Positions 35,588 through 45,400 of a stretch of 64,000 nt of DNA are shown here, piece after piece; the first letter of the stretch is position 1, and each line of letters opens with the position of its first letter. The notes under the pieces are model-generated. The model made no database searches. It had not been told where the DNA came from and saw nothing but the letters and a program-made list of their open reading frames with translations. The stretch comes from Streptomyces koelreuteriae (lineage in GTDB: Bacteria > Actinomycetota > Actinomycetes > Streptomycetales > Streptomycetaceae), in contig NZ_CP075896.1 in NCBI RefSeq assembly GCF_018604545.1, positions 248,001 to 312,000 on the forward strand. The letters run 5' to 3'. Position numbers and translations under genes: made by a program.

Positions 35588-36571
35588 ATGACCGTACTGA
35601 TCCTCACCTGCGAGGAGGACGTGACCGCGGACATGGTGGTCGTGCACCTGAACGCGACGGGGGTTCCGGTGGTCCGCGTCGATCCCGCAGACCTGACCGG
35701 CGGTGTCGCACTGTCGGGTGAGTTCGTCCACGGCCGCTTCCGTGGCCATCTGTCCGCCGGGGGGCGGCTGGTGAGCATCGGGGGACTGCGCTCGGTCTGG
35801 GTGCGCCGGCCCGGCACCCCGGCCGGGCGGGCGGCCCAGCCGTCCGCGTGGCTGACCGAGGAGGCCGCTCAGGCGCTCTACGGCATGCTGCGGGGCTCGG
35901 ACGCGCGCTGGATGAACCACCCGGACGCGGCCCGCCGGGCCCGGCACAAGCCGTGGCAGCTCAGAGTCGCCCAGCGGTGCGGACTGCCCGTGCCGGCGAC
36001 GCTGATCACGACCTTCCCGCGGGCCGCCCGCGAGTTCGCCGAGCGCTATCCGGACCTGGTGGTCAAGCCGGTGTCGGGCGCGCATCCGCAGGACCCGCCC
36101 CGGGCGGTGCCGACCAGCCGGGTCGCGCCGGACACGGACTTCTCCGCCGTCGCGTTCGGGCCGACGCTGTTACAGCGCCGGGTCGCCAAGCGGGCCGACA
36201 TCCGTCTCACCGTCGTCGGTGAGCGGCTGCTGGCCGCCCGCAAGGCGACCGCCTCGGACGCGGACCCGGACGACGTCGACGTGCGCTTCGCCGCGCCCGG
36301 CTCGCCGTGGCAGCCCACCGATGTGCCGTCGTGCATCGCGGCGGGCGTCCACTCGTACCTGCGTGAGGCGGAACTGGCCTACGGGGCCTTCGACTTCGTC
36401 GAGGACGCGGACGGGACCTGGTGGTTCCTGGAGTGCAACCAGTCGGGGCAGTTCGGCTTCGTCGAGGTGGAGACGGGGCAGCCGATCGCGCGCACCATCG
36501 CCGAGTGGCTGGCCCGCCCGATCCCCGAGGAGTCGCCGCATGTCAACGGTTCGAACACAAAGGTCCGTTGA
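35588..36571 (+). CDS. tgmB: ATP-grasp peptide maturase (graspetide ligase)
   Basis: A 327-aa ATP-grasp ligase of the TgmB/MvdD-MvdC type, which activates Asp/Glu side chains of the precursor by phosphorylation and joins them to Thr/Ser (or Lys). Marks are VLILTCEEDVTADMVVVHLN at the N terminus, the nucleotide-binding Lys in PDLVVKPVSGAHPQ, the LLQRRVAKRADIRLTVVG strand and the Mg-binding FDFVEDADGTWWFLECNQSG. Length is typical (320-330 aa). The isoaspartyl methyltransferase that often forms the third gene of streptomycete clusters is absent here; the next ORF downstream is a small minus-strand protein. Confidence 0.93.
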   Translation: MTVLILTCEEDVTADMVVVHLNATGVPVVRVDPADLTGGVALSGEFVHGRFRGHLSAGGRLVSIGGLRSVWVRRPGTPAGRAAQPSAWLTEEAAQALYGMLRGSDARWMNHPDAARRARHKPWQLRVAQRCGLPVPATLITTFPRAAREFAERYPDLVVKPVSGAHPQDPPRAVPTSRVAPDTDFSAVAFGPTLLQRRVAKRADIRLTVVGERLLAARKATASDADPDDVDVRFAAPGSPWQPTDVPSCIAAGVHSYLREAELAYGAFDFVEDADGTWWFLECNQSGQFGFVEVETGQPIARTIAEWLARPIPEESPHVNGSNTKVR

Positions 36572-36622
36572 GCACCAGGGCCGGCCACGCGCCGGCCCCG
36601 GGCGGTCCCATGACGAGAGGCC

Positions 36623-36826
36623 TCACGGCTGGCGCGGGGCGGGGAGCATGGCCGTGCGCTGCCAGCCCGCGCCCGGGGACTGCGGGCGGTCGTAGCCGGG
36701 GGACTGTGCGGGCCGCATGACCAGCTCCAGTTCCCTGCTCACGCGTTCGGCTTCGCGGCGAACCTGTGTGGGCACATCGCCGCACTCCGCGATGAGTCGG
36801 TCGTAGATGGGGGAATCCTGGAACAC
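36623..36826 (-). CDS. Small conserved-type hypothetical protein
   Basis: A 67-aa ORF starting GTG at 36826: MFQDSPIYDRLIAECGDVPT, followed by an amphipathic charged helix (QVRREAERVSRELELVM) and a Pro/Gln-rich tail. The ribosome site (AAAGG) is about 12 nt away, which is weak. It looks like a short regulatory or adaptor protein rather than an enzyme. It is convergent with tgmB, and no functional link can be shown. Confidence 0.6.
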   Translation of the reverse strand: MFQDSPIYDRLIAECGDVPTQVRREAERVSRELELVMRPAQSPGYDRPQSPGAGWQRTAMLPAPRQP

Positions 36827-36973
36827 CCGGCAACGTGCCTTTCTGCTCGTCGTCCCCGTGCGGGGGCAAGACTGACGAGTCTAGGCGGCCCGGCATCCCG
36901 GAGTGTGAATTCCCTGGGATGACTTGACGCAGAACGGACATCTGTGCCAGGCGAAGTGATGGGGCTCTCGGTC

Positions 36974-37447
36974 TCAGGCTCCCGTGGTGGAACCCGGCCG
37001 GACGATCATGAGGACGGTGACCGTCGCCCACAGGAGATTGAAGATGCCGGTGAACATGGCGAGTTGCACGGTGTTCCCGTGCTCGACGGCCTGTTCGCCG
37101 TTCAGCCGGTCGAGGAGCTCTTCCTGGCGGGGCAGGACGAAGGCGGCCAGGATCCCGGCGGCGGCCGCGGTCAGCGCGATGGAGGTGACGAGCCATCCGC
37201 TGCCCAGGACGCCCATCGCGGCACCGGTGGCGAGCCCGAGGACCGGGACGGTCAGTCCGATACCGGAGTAGACGCGGCAGATGCGGTGCAGCAGCGCGAC
37301 CGTGCCGACCGCCGAGGGGCCGGCCGTCTCTCCGAGCGCCGCGGCCGCGCGGCGCGCCGCCGGCGGGAACATGCTGGCCGCGACGGTCACGGGACCGATG
37401 GCGACGATGGCGGCCAGCACATGGAGGGACAGCAGGATCTTGGTCAC
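36974..37447 (-). CDS. DUF2269-type integral membrane protein
   Basis: A 157-aa protein with four predicted membrane helices: KILLSLHVLAAIVAIGPVTV, a second at SGIGLTVPVLGLATGAAMGV, a third at SIALTAAAAGILAAFVLP and a fourth at LAMFTGIFNLLWATVTVLMI. The first helix with HVLAAIVAIGP is typical of the DUF2269/YjcC-like membrane family. GTG 37447 is preferred over the GTG five codons upstream because GGAAAGAG lies 5-12 nt before it. Function is unknown. The AraC/GlxA regulator diverges 188 nt away and may control it. Confidence 0.82.
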   Translation of the reverse strand: MTKILLSLHVLAAIVAIGPVTVAASMFPPAARRAAAALGETAGPSAVGTVALLHRICRVYSGIGLTVPVLGLATGAAMGVLGSGWLVTSIALTAAAAGILAAFVLPRQEELLDRLNGEQAVEHGNTVQLAMFTGIFNLLWATVTVLMIVRPGSTTGA

Positions 37448-37635
37448 CGGGGCTCTTTCCACGACGTGTTCGACGATGCCGGGCCCACGTTAGGGAGCCG
37501 GGGTGAAATCTCCCATGGGCTGGAACGCCAGCTTCCAACGGGTTCTCGCCAACTCTTCCGACCTGCGCTCTCCCCTGCGGGGCCGCTCCGTCCCCGGGTC
37601 ACTCTGCTGGCGGGAATCCGCCTAGGGTGGCGGGC

Positions 37636-38607
37636 ATGCACTCCGTGGCGATCCTGGTTCTCGACCGAGTGGTGCCGTTCGACATGGCGGCACCCCAGCA
37701 GACGTTCGCCTGGACCCATATGCCGGACGGGCGTCCCGCCTACCGGGTCCGGCTGTGCGCCGAGACACCGGAGGTGCGCGCGGACGGCGGTTTCACCCTG
37801 CGCATCGACCAGGGGCTCGAGGCGCTGGCGGAGGCCGACACGATCATCGTGCCGGGCTGCTTCCCCGACGCCGCGCCGCCCTCCGCCCGGGTGCTGACGG
37901 CGCTGCGGCGGGCGGCCGAGTCCGGTACCCGGATCGCGTCCGTGTGCGTGGGTGCCTTCGTCCTGGCGGAGGCCGGGCTGCTGGACGGTTTGCGGGCCAC
38001 CACGCACTGGGTGGCCGCCGGTGAACTGGCCCGGCGGTTCCCGCGGGTCGAGGTGGAGCCGGACGTGCTGTACGTGGACAACGGGCAGATCCTCACCTCG
38101 GCCGGCGCGGCGGCGGCGCTGGATCTGTGTCTGCACATGATCCGCCGGGATCTGGGGTCGGCCGTCGCGGCGAACATCGCCCGGATGTCGGTGATGCCGC
38201 TGGAACGGGAGGGCGGGCAGGCCCAGTTCATCGTGCACGAGCACCCGCCCGTGCCCCGGGGGTCGGCGTTCGAGCCGCTGCTGGAGTGGATCGAGGACCA
38301 TCTCGCGCACGAGGTGACCTTGGGCACACTGGCGGCGCGGGCGGGGATGAGCGAGCGGACCTTCAGCCGCCGCTTCCGTGAGCAGACCGGCACCACGCCC
38401 TTGCAGTGGCTGCTGCGGGCGCGGGTGCGGCGCGCCCAGTATCTGCTGGAGAACACGGACCACTCGGTGGAACGGATCGCGCGCCAGGCGGGGTTCGGCT
38501 CGCCGACGGCGTTCCGGGAGCGGTTCCGCAAGGTGGTGGGCACCACGCCGTACGCGTACCGCTCGGCGTTCCACGGGAAGACGAACGCCCCGGCGGCCCG
38601 TCCATAG
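37636..38607 (+). CDS. GlxA-family AraC-type transcriptional regulator (DJ-1/PfpI + HTH)
   Basis: A 323-aa regulator. Residues 1-180 form a DJ-1/PfpI (GATase-like) sensor domain with the nucleophile-elbow segment RIASVCVGAFVLAEAGLLDG. Residues 215-310 form an AraC double helix-turn-helix (HEVTLGTLAARAGMSERTFS and HSVERIARQAGFGSPTAFRE). Such proteins sense small metabolites and often control catabolic or stress genes. ATG 37636 follows AGGGTGG. It may regulate the divergent membrane protein; linkage to the lipid locus at 39123 is not evident. Confidence 0.93.
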   Translation: MHSVAILVLDRVVPFDMAAPQQTFAWTHMPDGRPAYRVRLCAETPEVRADGGFTLRIDQGLEALAEADTIIVPGCFPDAAPPSARVLTALRRAAESGTRIASVCVGAFVLAEAGLLDGLRATTHWVAAGELARRFPRVEVEPDVLYVDNGQILTSAGAAAALDLCLHMIRRDLGSAVAANIARMSVMPLEREGGQAQFIVHEHPPVPRGSAFEPLLEWIEDHLAHEVTLGTLAARAGMSERTFSRRFREQTGTTPLQWLLRARVRRAQYLLENTDHSVERIARQAGFGSPTAFRERFRKVVGTTPYAYRSAFHGKTNAPAARP

Positions 38608-38651
38608 GCCACCGGGGCGGTACCCGGCCGTGCGCCGGGTCTCACACGTTC

Positions 38652-38903
38652 TCAGCCGACCAGCGTCAAGCCGTTCTCCCCGTCCGCCTCCGCGGCCTCG
38701 GACCGCCCCTTGGTGAGCAGCAGGGTGTCGGCCTTGGCGATGGCGTCGTGGATGACGGACGTTCCCATCATCACGCACAGCGTGTAGCTGACGTCCTCAA
38801 GCTCGCGTGCCGTCGTCGGCACGTGCCTCTCCGCCTGAGCGATCCTCAGCGACGCGTACCGCGTCAGCAACTCCCTGACGACCTTCCGGTCCGGTACGAG
38901 CAC
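38652..38903 (-). CDS. DUF5133-domain protein
   Basis: An 83-aa streptomycete-specific small protein: MLVPDRKVVRELLTRYASLR, then AQAERHVPTTARELEDVSYT and LCVMMGTSVIHDAIAKADTLL. This core defines DUF5133. GTG 38903 is chosen because GAGAGAGGGG lies 6-15 nt upstream and because family members start at this residue. Function is unknown. It diverges from the lipid locus, about 220 nt away. Confidence 0.85.
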   Translation of the reverse strand: MLVPDRKVVRELLTRYASLRIAQAERHVPTTARELEDVSYTLCVMMGTSVIHDAIAKADTLLLTKGRSEAAEADGENGLTLVG

Positions 38904-39122
38904 GTAGCGCCCCTCTCTCTGTTTTCGCTGCGTATGCCCGAACCACGCGGAACCATTCACATGTTTTACGCACCCCGGGTGGAAATGACTGGAATTGATC
39001 GGTCTGTTGTCACCGGGGGATGAAACCCCCTGTCGGAGGACTCAACTCCCCCACACAGAACGGTGATTCGCCCGGCACCTCCCGCCTCGCTGCCATAGTC
39101 GAGAGCCCCTTCGGAGGTGGTT

Positions 39123-40661
39123 GTGAGCACAGAGGTGAGCGGGAGCACCGCGGGACGCGTCGCCGGACTGGCCTCACGCCGGGACCGGGCTCTGGCCCCG
39201 GGAGGGCCGCGCAGACGCGGGGAGTTCTCGGCGCGGGAGCGGATCGAACGGCTCGTGGACAAGGACTCCTTCACCGAGACGGGTCTGTTCGTGCGGGCCC
39301 GGCCCGCCGGCCAGGACGCCCGCCGCCCCTACGGCGACGGGGTGGTCACCGGGTACGGCACGGTCGACGGCCGCCCGGTGTGCGTGTTCGCCCAGGACTC
39401 CACGGTGTTCGGCGGCAGCATGGGCGAGGCCTTCGGGGAGAAGACCGTCGCCCTGATGGACCTCGCCCTGAAGACCGGCTGCCCGGTGATCGGCCTGAAC
39501 GACTCCGGCGGCGCCCGTATCCAGGAGGGCGTCGCCGCCCTCGCCCTCTACGCCGAGCTGGTGCGCCGCAACGTCAAGGCGTCCGGGGTGATCCCGCAGC
39601 TCTCGGTCGTCCTCGGGCCGTGCGCGGGCGGCGCCGCCTACTCCCCGGCGATCACCGACTTCACGGTGATGGTGGAGGGCGCCTCGCACATGTTCGTCAC
39701 CGGCCCCGACGTCATCGAGACGGTCACCGGCGAGCGCACCACCGCCGAGGAGCTGGGCGGCGCCCGCACCAGCAACACCGTCAACGGCAACGCCCACTTC
39801 CTGGCCGCCGACGAGGAGGACGCCCTCGACACCGTGCGCGACCTGCTGTCGTACCTCCCGGCCAACAACCTGGAACGGCCCCCGGAGTACGCGCCCGGGC
39901 ACGCTGCGCCCGGGGCCGGGCTCGACGAGGTCGTCCCGGACCGGCTCGGTGAGGCCTACGACATGCGGGACATCCTGCACGCGGTCGTCGACGACGGTGA
40001 ACTGCTCCAGGTGCAGGAGCTGTTCGCGCCGAACATCATCTGCGCCCTGGCCCGGGTCGAGGGCCGCTCGGTGGGTGTCGTCGCCAACCAGCCGCTGTGT
40101 GCCGCCGGTGTCCTCGACATCGACGCGTCGGAGAAGGCGGCGCGGTTCGTGCGGTTCTGCGACGCGTTCGGCATCCCGCTGCTGACCTTCGCCGATGTGC
40201 CCGGGTATCTGTCCGGGGTGCGGCAGGAGCAGGCCGGGATCATCCGGCGCGGCGCGAAGCTGCTGTACGCCTACGCCGAGGCGACGGTGCCCAAGGTGAC
40301 GGTGGTGGTGCGCAAGACGTACGGCGGCGGATACGCGGTGATGGGCTCCAAGCATCTGGGCGCCGACGTCAACCTCGCCTGGCCCACCGCCCGTATCGCC
40401 GTGATGGGCGCCGAGGGGGCCGTGGGCGTGCTGCACCGGCGTGAACTCGCCGCGTCCGACGACCCGGAGGCGCTGCGCGCCCGGCTTCTCGCCGCGTACG
40501 AGCGCACCCACGGCACGCCGTATCTCGCCGCCGAGCGCGGCTATGTCGACGCCGTCATCGCGCCGCGCGAGACCCGGGAGCAGATCTGCCGCGCGCTGCG
40601 CGCCCTGCGCGGCAAACGCGCGCCGATGCCGGAACGCCGGCACGGCAACATCCCGCTCTGA
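39123..40661 (+). CDS. Acyl-CoA carboxylase beta (carboxyltransferase) subunit, AccD4/PccB-like
   Basis: A 512-aa carboxyltransferase that moves CO2 from carboxybiotin onto an acyl-CoA. Typical segments are PYGDGVVTGYGTVDGRPVCV, the first oxyanion region CAGGAAYSPAI and the second FADVPGYL followed by YGGGYAVMGSKHLGADVNLA. In streptomycete PccB an Asp in the GGAYDVMGSKH segment influences acyl length; here Ala stands there, compatible with a non-propionyl substrate. No biotin or epsilon subunit is encoded nearby, so a shared AccA would be used. GTG 39123 has GGAGG at 39113-39117. The fatty acyl-AMP ligase follows directly, so its product is probably the extender unit for the PKS. Confidence 0.93.
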   Translation: MSTEVSGSTAGRVAGLASRRDRALAPGGPRRRGEFSARERIERLVDKDSFTETGLFVRARPAGQDARRPYGDGVVTGYGTVDGRPVCVFAQDSTVFGGSMGEAFGEKTVALMDLALKTGCPVIGLNDSGGARIQEGVAALALYAELVRRNVKASGVIPQLSVVLGPCAGGAAYSPAITDFTVMVEGASHMFVTGPDVIETVTGERTTAEELGGARTSNTVNGNAHFLAADEEDALDTVRDLLSYLPANNLERPPEYAPGHAAPGAGLDEVVPDRLGEAYDMRDILHAVVDDGELLQVQELFAPNIICALARVEGRSVGVVANQPLCAAGVLDIDASEKAARFVRFCDAFGIPLLTFADVPGYLSGVRQEQAGIIRRGAKLLYAYAEATVPKVTVVVRKTYGGGYAVMGSKHLGADVNLAWPTARIAVMGAEGAVGVLHRRELAASDDPEALRARLLAAYERTHGTPYLAAERGYVDAVIAPRETREQICRALRALRGKRAPMPERRHGNIPL

Positions 40662-40730
40662 CCTCGCCCTTCCCGACTCGTGAGCCGATTCACCCCGTAC
40701 GCCGATCCGCGCCGTGAGGAGCCCCGCCTG

Positions 40731-42494
40731 ATGGACAGCCGCCGCCCCCCGCTCGCGCCCGCGTGCCCGACGCTGCCGGAGTACGTGCGGCACTGGGCCG
40801 AGACCACCCCGGACCGCCGGGCGTTCACCTTCGTCGAGCATCCGGCACAGCACTCGCGCGGCGTACACCGCACCCTGACCTGGCGCCGCCTGGACGTACG
40901 GGTGCGGGCGCTGGCCGCGCGCCTCGCCGAGCGGGCCGGGCCCGGGGACCGGGTCGCCCTGCTGTGTCCGCAGGGCACGGAGTATGTGACCGCCTTCCTC
41001 GCGGCCCTGGCCGCGGGGCTGGTCGCCGTACCGCTGTATCCGCCGGACCTGCCCGGGCACGCGGACCGGCTGGCGGGTGTGCTGGCGGACGCTCGTCCCT
41101 CGGTGGTCGTGACCACGAGCCGGGTCCAGGACGAGGTGCGGGACTTCCTCGGTTCCGACGGGCCGCGGATCGTCCTGGCGGACCAGGTGCCCGACGACGC
41201 CGCCCGCGACTGGCGGCCCGTCCCGCCGGACGCCGACGCGACGGCCTATCTCCAGTACACCTCGGGTTCGACCCGCGCCCCGGCGGGCGTGGAGATCAGC
41301 CACGGCAATGTCGTCGCCAACGCCCGCCAGGCGCTGACCGCCTACGGTGTCGACGCCGGCCCGCTGACCTGCGTGGGCTGGCTGCCGCTCTACCACGACA
41401 TGGGTCTGGTGCTCAGCGTCGCGGCCCCGGTGACACGCGGGCTGCTGTCGGTCCTCATGGACCCGGCCGCGTTCCTGCACGAGCCGGTGCGCTGGCTGCG
41501 GCTGCTCGCCGCGCATCCGAACGTGGTGAGCGCCGCGCCCAACTTCGCCTACGACTACTGCGTCGCGACCGTGACCGCCGAGCAGAAGGAGGGGCTGCGG
41601 CTCGACAGGGTCACCGCGCTGATCAACGGCAGCGAGCCGGTCCGCCCGGGCACGGCCGACCGTTTCCACGCGGCGTTCTCCGGCCAGGGCCTGGCCCCGG
41701 AGACGCACTGCCCGTCGTACGGCCTGGCCGAGGCCACCGTGTTCGTCTGCGCGGCCCGGCCGGGTGAGCCGCTCACCCGGTTCGCGCTCGACCGTGAGGC
41801 CCTGGCGGCCGGGAAGGCCCTGCCCGCGCGGCCGGACGATCCCCGGGCCGTGCTGCTGGCGGGCTGTGGCACCCCGGCGGGCCAGCGGGTCCGGGTCGCC
41901 GACCCGGTGACGCGGGCCCTGTTGTCGGAGGGGGAGGTCGGCGAGATCTGGGTGCAGGGGCCGAACGTGGGACGCGGCTACTGGAACCGGGGGCCGGGGG
42001 AGGTGTTCGGCGCGGAGTTCGCGGATTCCGCGGCCGTTCCGGGCGGCTGGCTGCGCACGGGCGATCTGGGGACGGTGCTGGAGGGGCAGTTGGTCGTCAC
42101 GGGGCGGTTGAAGGACCTGATCATCGTGGACGGCCGCAATCACTATCCGCAGGACGTCGAGGCGACCGCCCAGGACGCGGACCCGGCGGTGCGCCGGGAC
42201 CGGCTGGCGGCGTTCGCCGTGCCGGGCGGCGCCGGTGAGGGGGTGGTGGTCGTGGCGGAGCACGCGCGGACCGCCCGCCTCGCCGAGCTCGACGTACCGG
42301 CCGTGGTGCGTGCCGTGCGCGGCGCCGTCTCCGCCCGGCACGGGCTGCGGCTCGCCGATGTGGTCCTGGTGCCGCCGGGTACGGTGCCGCGTACCTCCAG
42401 CGGGAAGGTGTCGCGGGCGCTGACCCGGGCCCGGTATCTGGAGGGTGCGTACGGCGGCCGGGCCCGGGCGGCGACGGCGGGCAGCGCGGGATGA
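40731..42494 (+). CDS. Fatty acyl-AMP ligase (FadD32-like FAAL)
   Basis: A 587-aa adenylate-forming enzyme that activates a fatty acid as acyl-AMP and loads it on an ACP. Motifs are YLQYTSGSTRAPAGVEISHG (P-loop), LPLYHDMGL, CPSYGLAEATVFV, WLRTGDLG and GRLKDLIIVDGRNHYPQDVE. The last forms, and the region after the AEATVFV helix, are typical of FAALs rather than acyl-CoA ligases. ATG 40731 is chosen for an AGGAG at 8 nt; GTG 40680 in the same frame is possible but lacks a site. The stop overlaps the PKS start as ATGA, implying it loads the N-terminal ACP of that protein. Confidence 0.92.
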   Translation: MDSRRPPLAPACPTLPEYVRHWAETTPDRRAFTFVEHPAQHSRGVHRTLTWRRLDVRVRALAARLAERAGPGDRVALLCPQGTEYVTAFLAALAAGLVAVPLYPPDLPGHADRLAGVLADARPSVVVTTSRVQDEVRDFLGSDGPRIVLADQVPDDAARDWRPVPPDADATAYLQYTSGSTRAPAGVEISHGNVVANARQALTAYGVDAGPLTCVGWLPLYHDMGLVLSVAAPVTRGLLSVLMDPAAFLHEPVRWLRLLAAHPNVVSAAPNFAYDYCVATVTAEQKEGLRLDRVTALINGSEPVRPGTADRFHAAFSGQGLAPETHCPSYGLAEATVFVCAARPGEPLTRFALDREALAAGKALPARPDDPRAVLLAGCGTPAGQRVRVADPVTRALLSEGEVGEIWVQGPNVGRGYWNRGPGEVFGAEFADSAAVPGGWLRTGDLGTVLEGQLVVTGRLKDLIIVDGRNHYPQDVEATAQDADPAVRRDRLAAFAVPGGAGEGVVVVAEHARTARLAELDVPAVVRAVRGAVSARHGLRLADVVLVPPGTVPRTSSGKVSRALTRARYLEGAYGGRARAATAGSAG

Positions 42495-45400
42495 GGCCCG
42501 TCGACGAGGGCGCGCTGCGCCGGCTCATCGCCGAGCGGCTGGCGGCCTGGTGCGGCTCGTCCCCCGAGGCCGTCCCGATGGACCGGCCCCTGGCCGACCT
42601 CGGCATGTCGTCACGGGACGCGGTCGCCCTGGCCGGTGAGCTGTCCCGGGCGACCGGGCGGCAACTGCCGCCGACCCTGCTGTGGGAGACGCCGACCGGA
42701 GAGGCGCTGGTGGCGCGGCTGTGCGGGGCAGGATCCCCGGACACCCCGGGATTGGACGCCGCGCAGGTCCCGCGAGCCGGACTGCAGAACGGTACGGCCG
42801 AGCCGGTCGCGGTCGTCGGGATCGGCTGCCGGCTGCCCGGCGGGGTGCACGGCCCGGACGACTACTGGCGGCTGCTCAGCGAGGGCGTCGACGCGATCCG
42901 GCGCGTCCCGGAGGACCGCTGGCGCGACTTCACCGCCTTCCCGCCCGCCGACGCACACCCCTACGGCGGCTATCTCGACGACATCGCCGGATTCGACGCG
43001 GACTTCTTCCGCATCACCCCGCGCGAGGCCATCGTGATGGACCCGCAACAGCGGATCCTGCTGGAGGTCGTGCAGGAGGCGCTCGACCACGCCGCCGTAC
43101 CGGCCGGGTCCCTGGCGGGCACCGCCACGGGCGTGTTCGTCGGTGTCTCCGCCCCCGAGTACGGGCAGCTCACGGGCGCCGACCCGGGCGCAGTCGATCC
43201 CTGGGCGCCGGCCGGGGGCGCCCTGAGCGTCGCCGCCGGGCGGCTCTCCTATGTCCTGGACACCCGGGGGCCGAGCATGGCCGTCGACACGGCCTGTTCG
43301 TCCTCGCTGGTCGCCGTGCACCACGCCTGTGTCAGCCTGCGCACGGGCGAGAGCGACACGGCGATCGCCGCCGGGGTCAACCTGCTGCTGTCACCGGCCG
43401 TCTCGGTCGCCTTCCGGCGAGCGGGAGCCCTCGCGCCGGACGGACGGTGCAAGCCGTTCTCGGCGTCGGCGGACGGCATCGGGCGCGGCGAGGGCTGCGC
43501 GGCCGTGATCCTCAAGCGGCTCTCCGACGCCGAACGGGACGGCGACCGTGTCCTGGCCGTCGTCCGCGCCACCGCCGTCAACTCCGACGGCCGCTCCAAC
43601 GGCCTCATGGCGCCCAACCCGGCCGCTCAGCAGGCGCTCCTGCGGAACGCGTACGCACGGGCGGGGCTCGCCACAGAACTCGTCGACTACGTCGAGGCGC
43701 ACGGCACCGGCACCCCGCTGGGCGACCCGATCGAGGCGGGCTCACTCGGCGCGGTGCTCGGCTCCGACCGTGACCCGGACCAGCCGCTGCTGCTGGGTTC
43801 CGTCAAGGGCAACCTCGGTCATCTGGAGTCGGCGGCGGGCATCGCGGGCCTGGTGAAGACCGTGCTGGCCCTGCATCACGACAGCCTCCCGCCCTCGCTG
43901 CACTGTGCGGAGGGCAGTTCCCTCTCCGATGACCGGCTGCGGATGGTGACCGAGCCGGAGCCCTGGCCGCGCTACGGCGGCACCGCTGTCGCGGGGGTGT
44001 CCGGGTTCGGCTTCGGCGGCACCAACGCGCATGTGGTGCTGGAGGAGGGGCCGCCCGGACTGGTCCCGACCCGGTCGGCCGAGGAGCCCGCGGCCTACCT
44101 GCACCTGCTCTCCGACCTCGACGCCGAGCGCCTGAGCGACACGGCGGGCCGTCTGGCCGACTGGCTGCGCGACAGCGCCGCGCACCCCGCCGACGTGGCC
44201 CGGACCCTGGCGGGGCGGACGGGCCGGGGTCCCGTACGGGCCGCCGTGACCGCCCGGGAGCGTACCGAACTGGCCTCTGCCCTGGGGGCGTTGGCGACAG
44301 GGCAGCCGGACGCGCGGGTGGTGACCGGGGACCGCGACCGCGTCGGGCCCGGCACTGTGTGGGTCTTCTCCGGGTACGGCAGCCAGTGGCCCGGCATGGG
44401 ACGCAGGCTGCTGGCCGAGGAACCCGCGTTCGCCGCCGCCGTGGAGAAGCTCGACCCGCACCTCGCACCGGAGTGCGGCCTGTCCCTGTACGACCACCTG
44501 TCGTCCGGTGCCGGCCTCGACCGACTGGAGGTCGCCCAACCCGTCCTGTTCGGGCTGCAACTGGCGCTGGCGGAGCTGTGGCGTTCGTACGGGGTGGAGC
44601 CCGCGGCGGTGATCGGCCACTCCATGGGCGAGGTGGCGGCGGCCGTGTGCGCGGGCGCGCTGGACGTGGCGGACGGGGCGCGGGTCATCGCCGTACGGGC
44701 GCGGCTGCTGAGCGGGCTGAGCGGCGGCGCGATGGCCGTGGTGGACCTGGACGATGCCGAACTGGACTCCCTGGAAGGGGACTTCCCGGGTGTGCATGTC
44801 GCGGTGCACTCCTCACCCCGGCAGAAGGTCGTCACGGGAGAGGAAGCGGCGGTGGCCGGGCTCGTGCGCCGGTTGGAGGGGCAGGGCCGGGCGGCGCGGG
44901 CCATGCGGGTCGTCGGTGCCGGGCACTCGCCCCAGGTGGACCCGCTGCTGCCGGAGCTCGTCGACGCGCTGGCCGGTATCCGGGGGCGGCAGCCGCGTGT
45001 CCCCGTCTACTCCACCGTCCTCGACGACCCGTGCGGCGACTGCGGGTTCGGCGCGGACCACTGGGCGGCCAACCTGCGGCGGCCCGTGCGGCTGGACCGG
45101 GCGCTGGCCTCGGCCGCGGCCGACGGCCACACGGCGTTCGTCGAGATCTCGCCCCATCCGGTCCTGACGGGGGCCGTCGCCGACTCCGTTCCCGGCGCCC
45201 TCGCCCTGGCCACCCTGCGCCGGGACGCCGACGGTTCGGAGGCGTTCGCGGGACAGCTCGGCGCCCTGTACGTCGCGGGCGGGCGGCTGCCCGTGCCGCC
45301 CGGCCGGGTCGTCGACCTGCCCCTGCCCCGGTGGCGGCACATACGGCACTGGTGGACGGACGGCCGGGCACACCCCGAGCCGGTCACGGAGGATCCTCCC

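Noticed and set aside
36623..36826. Small protein downstream of tgmB as a third graspetide gene
   Set aside because: It is on the opposite strand and shows no methyltransferase or leader features, so membership in the RiPP cluster is unsupported.
40680..40730. GTG 40680 as the start of the fatty acyl-AMP ligase
   Set aside because: It is in frame but has no ribosome site, and the 17 extra residues do not resemble the family. ATG 40731 has AGGAG at a good distance. The GTG start remains possible.
39174..42341. A 1055-codon open frame on the minus strand opposite the carboxylase and ligase genes
   Set aside because: It is an antisense shadow produced by high GC and third-position bias. The plus-strand proteins have complete family motifs and ribosome sites, and the minus-strand frame has none.
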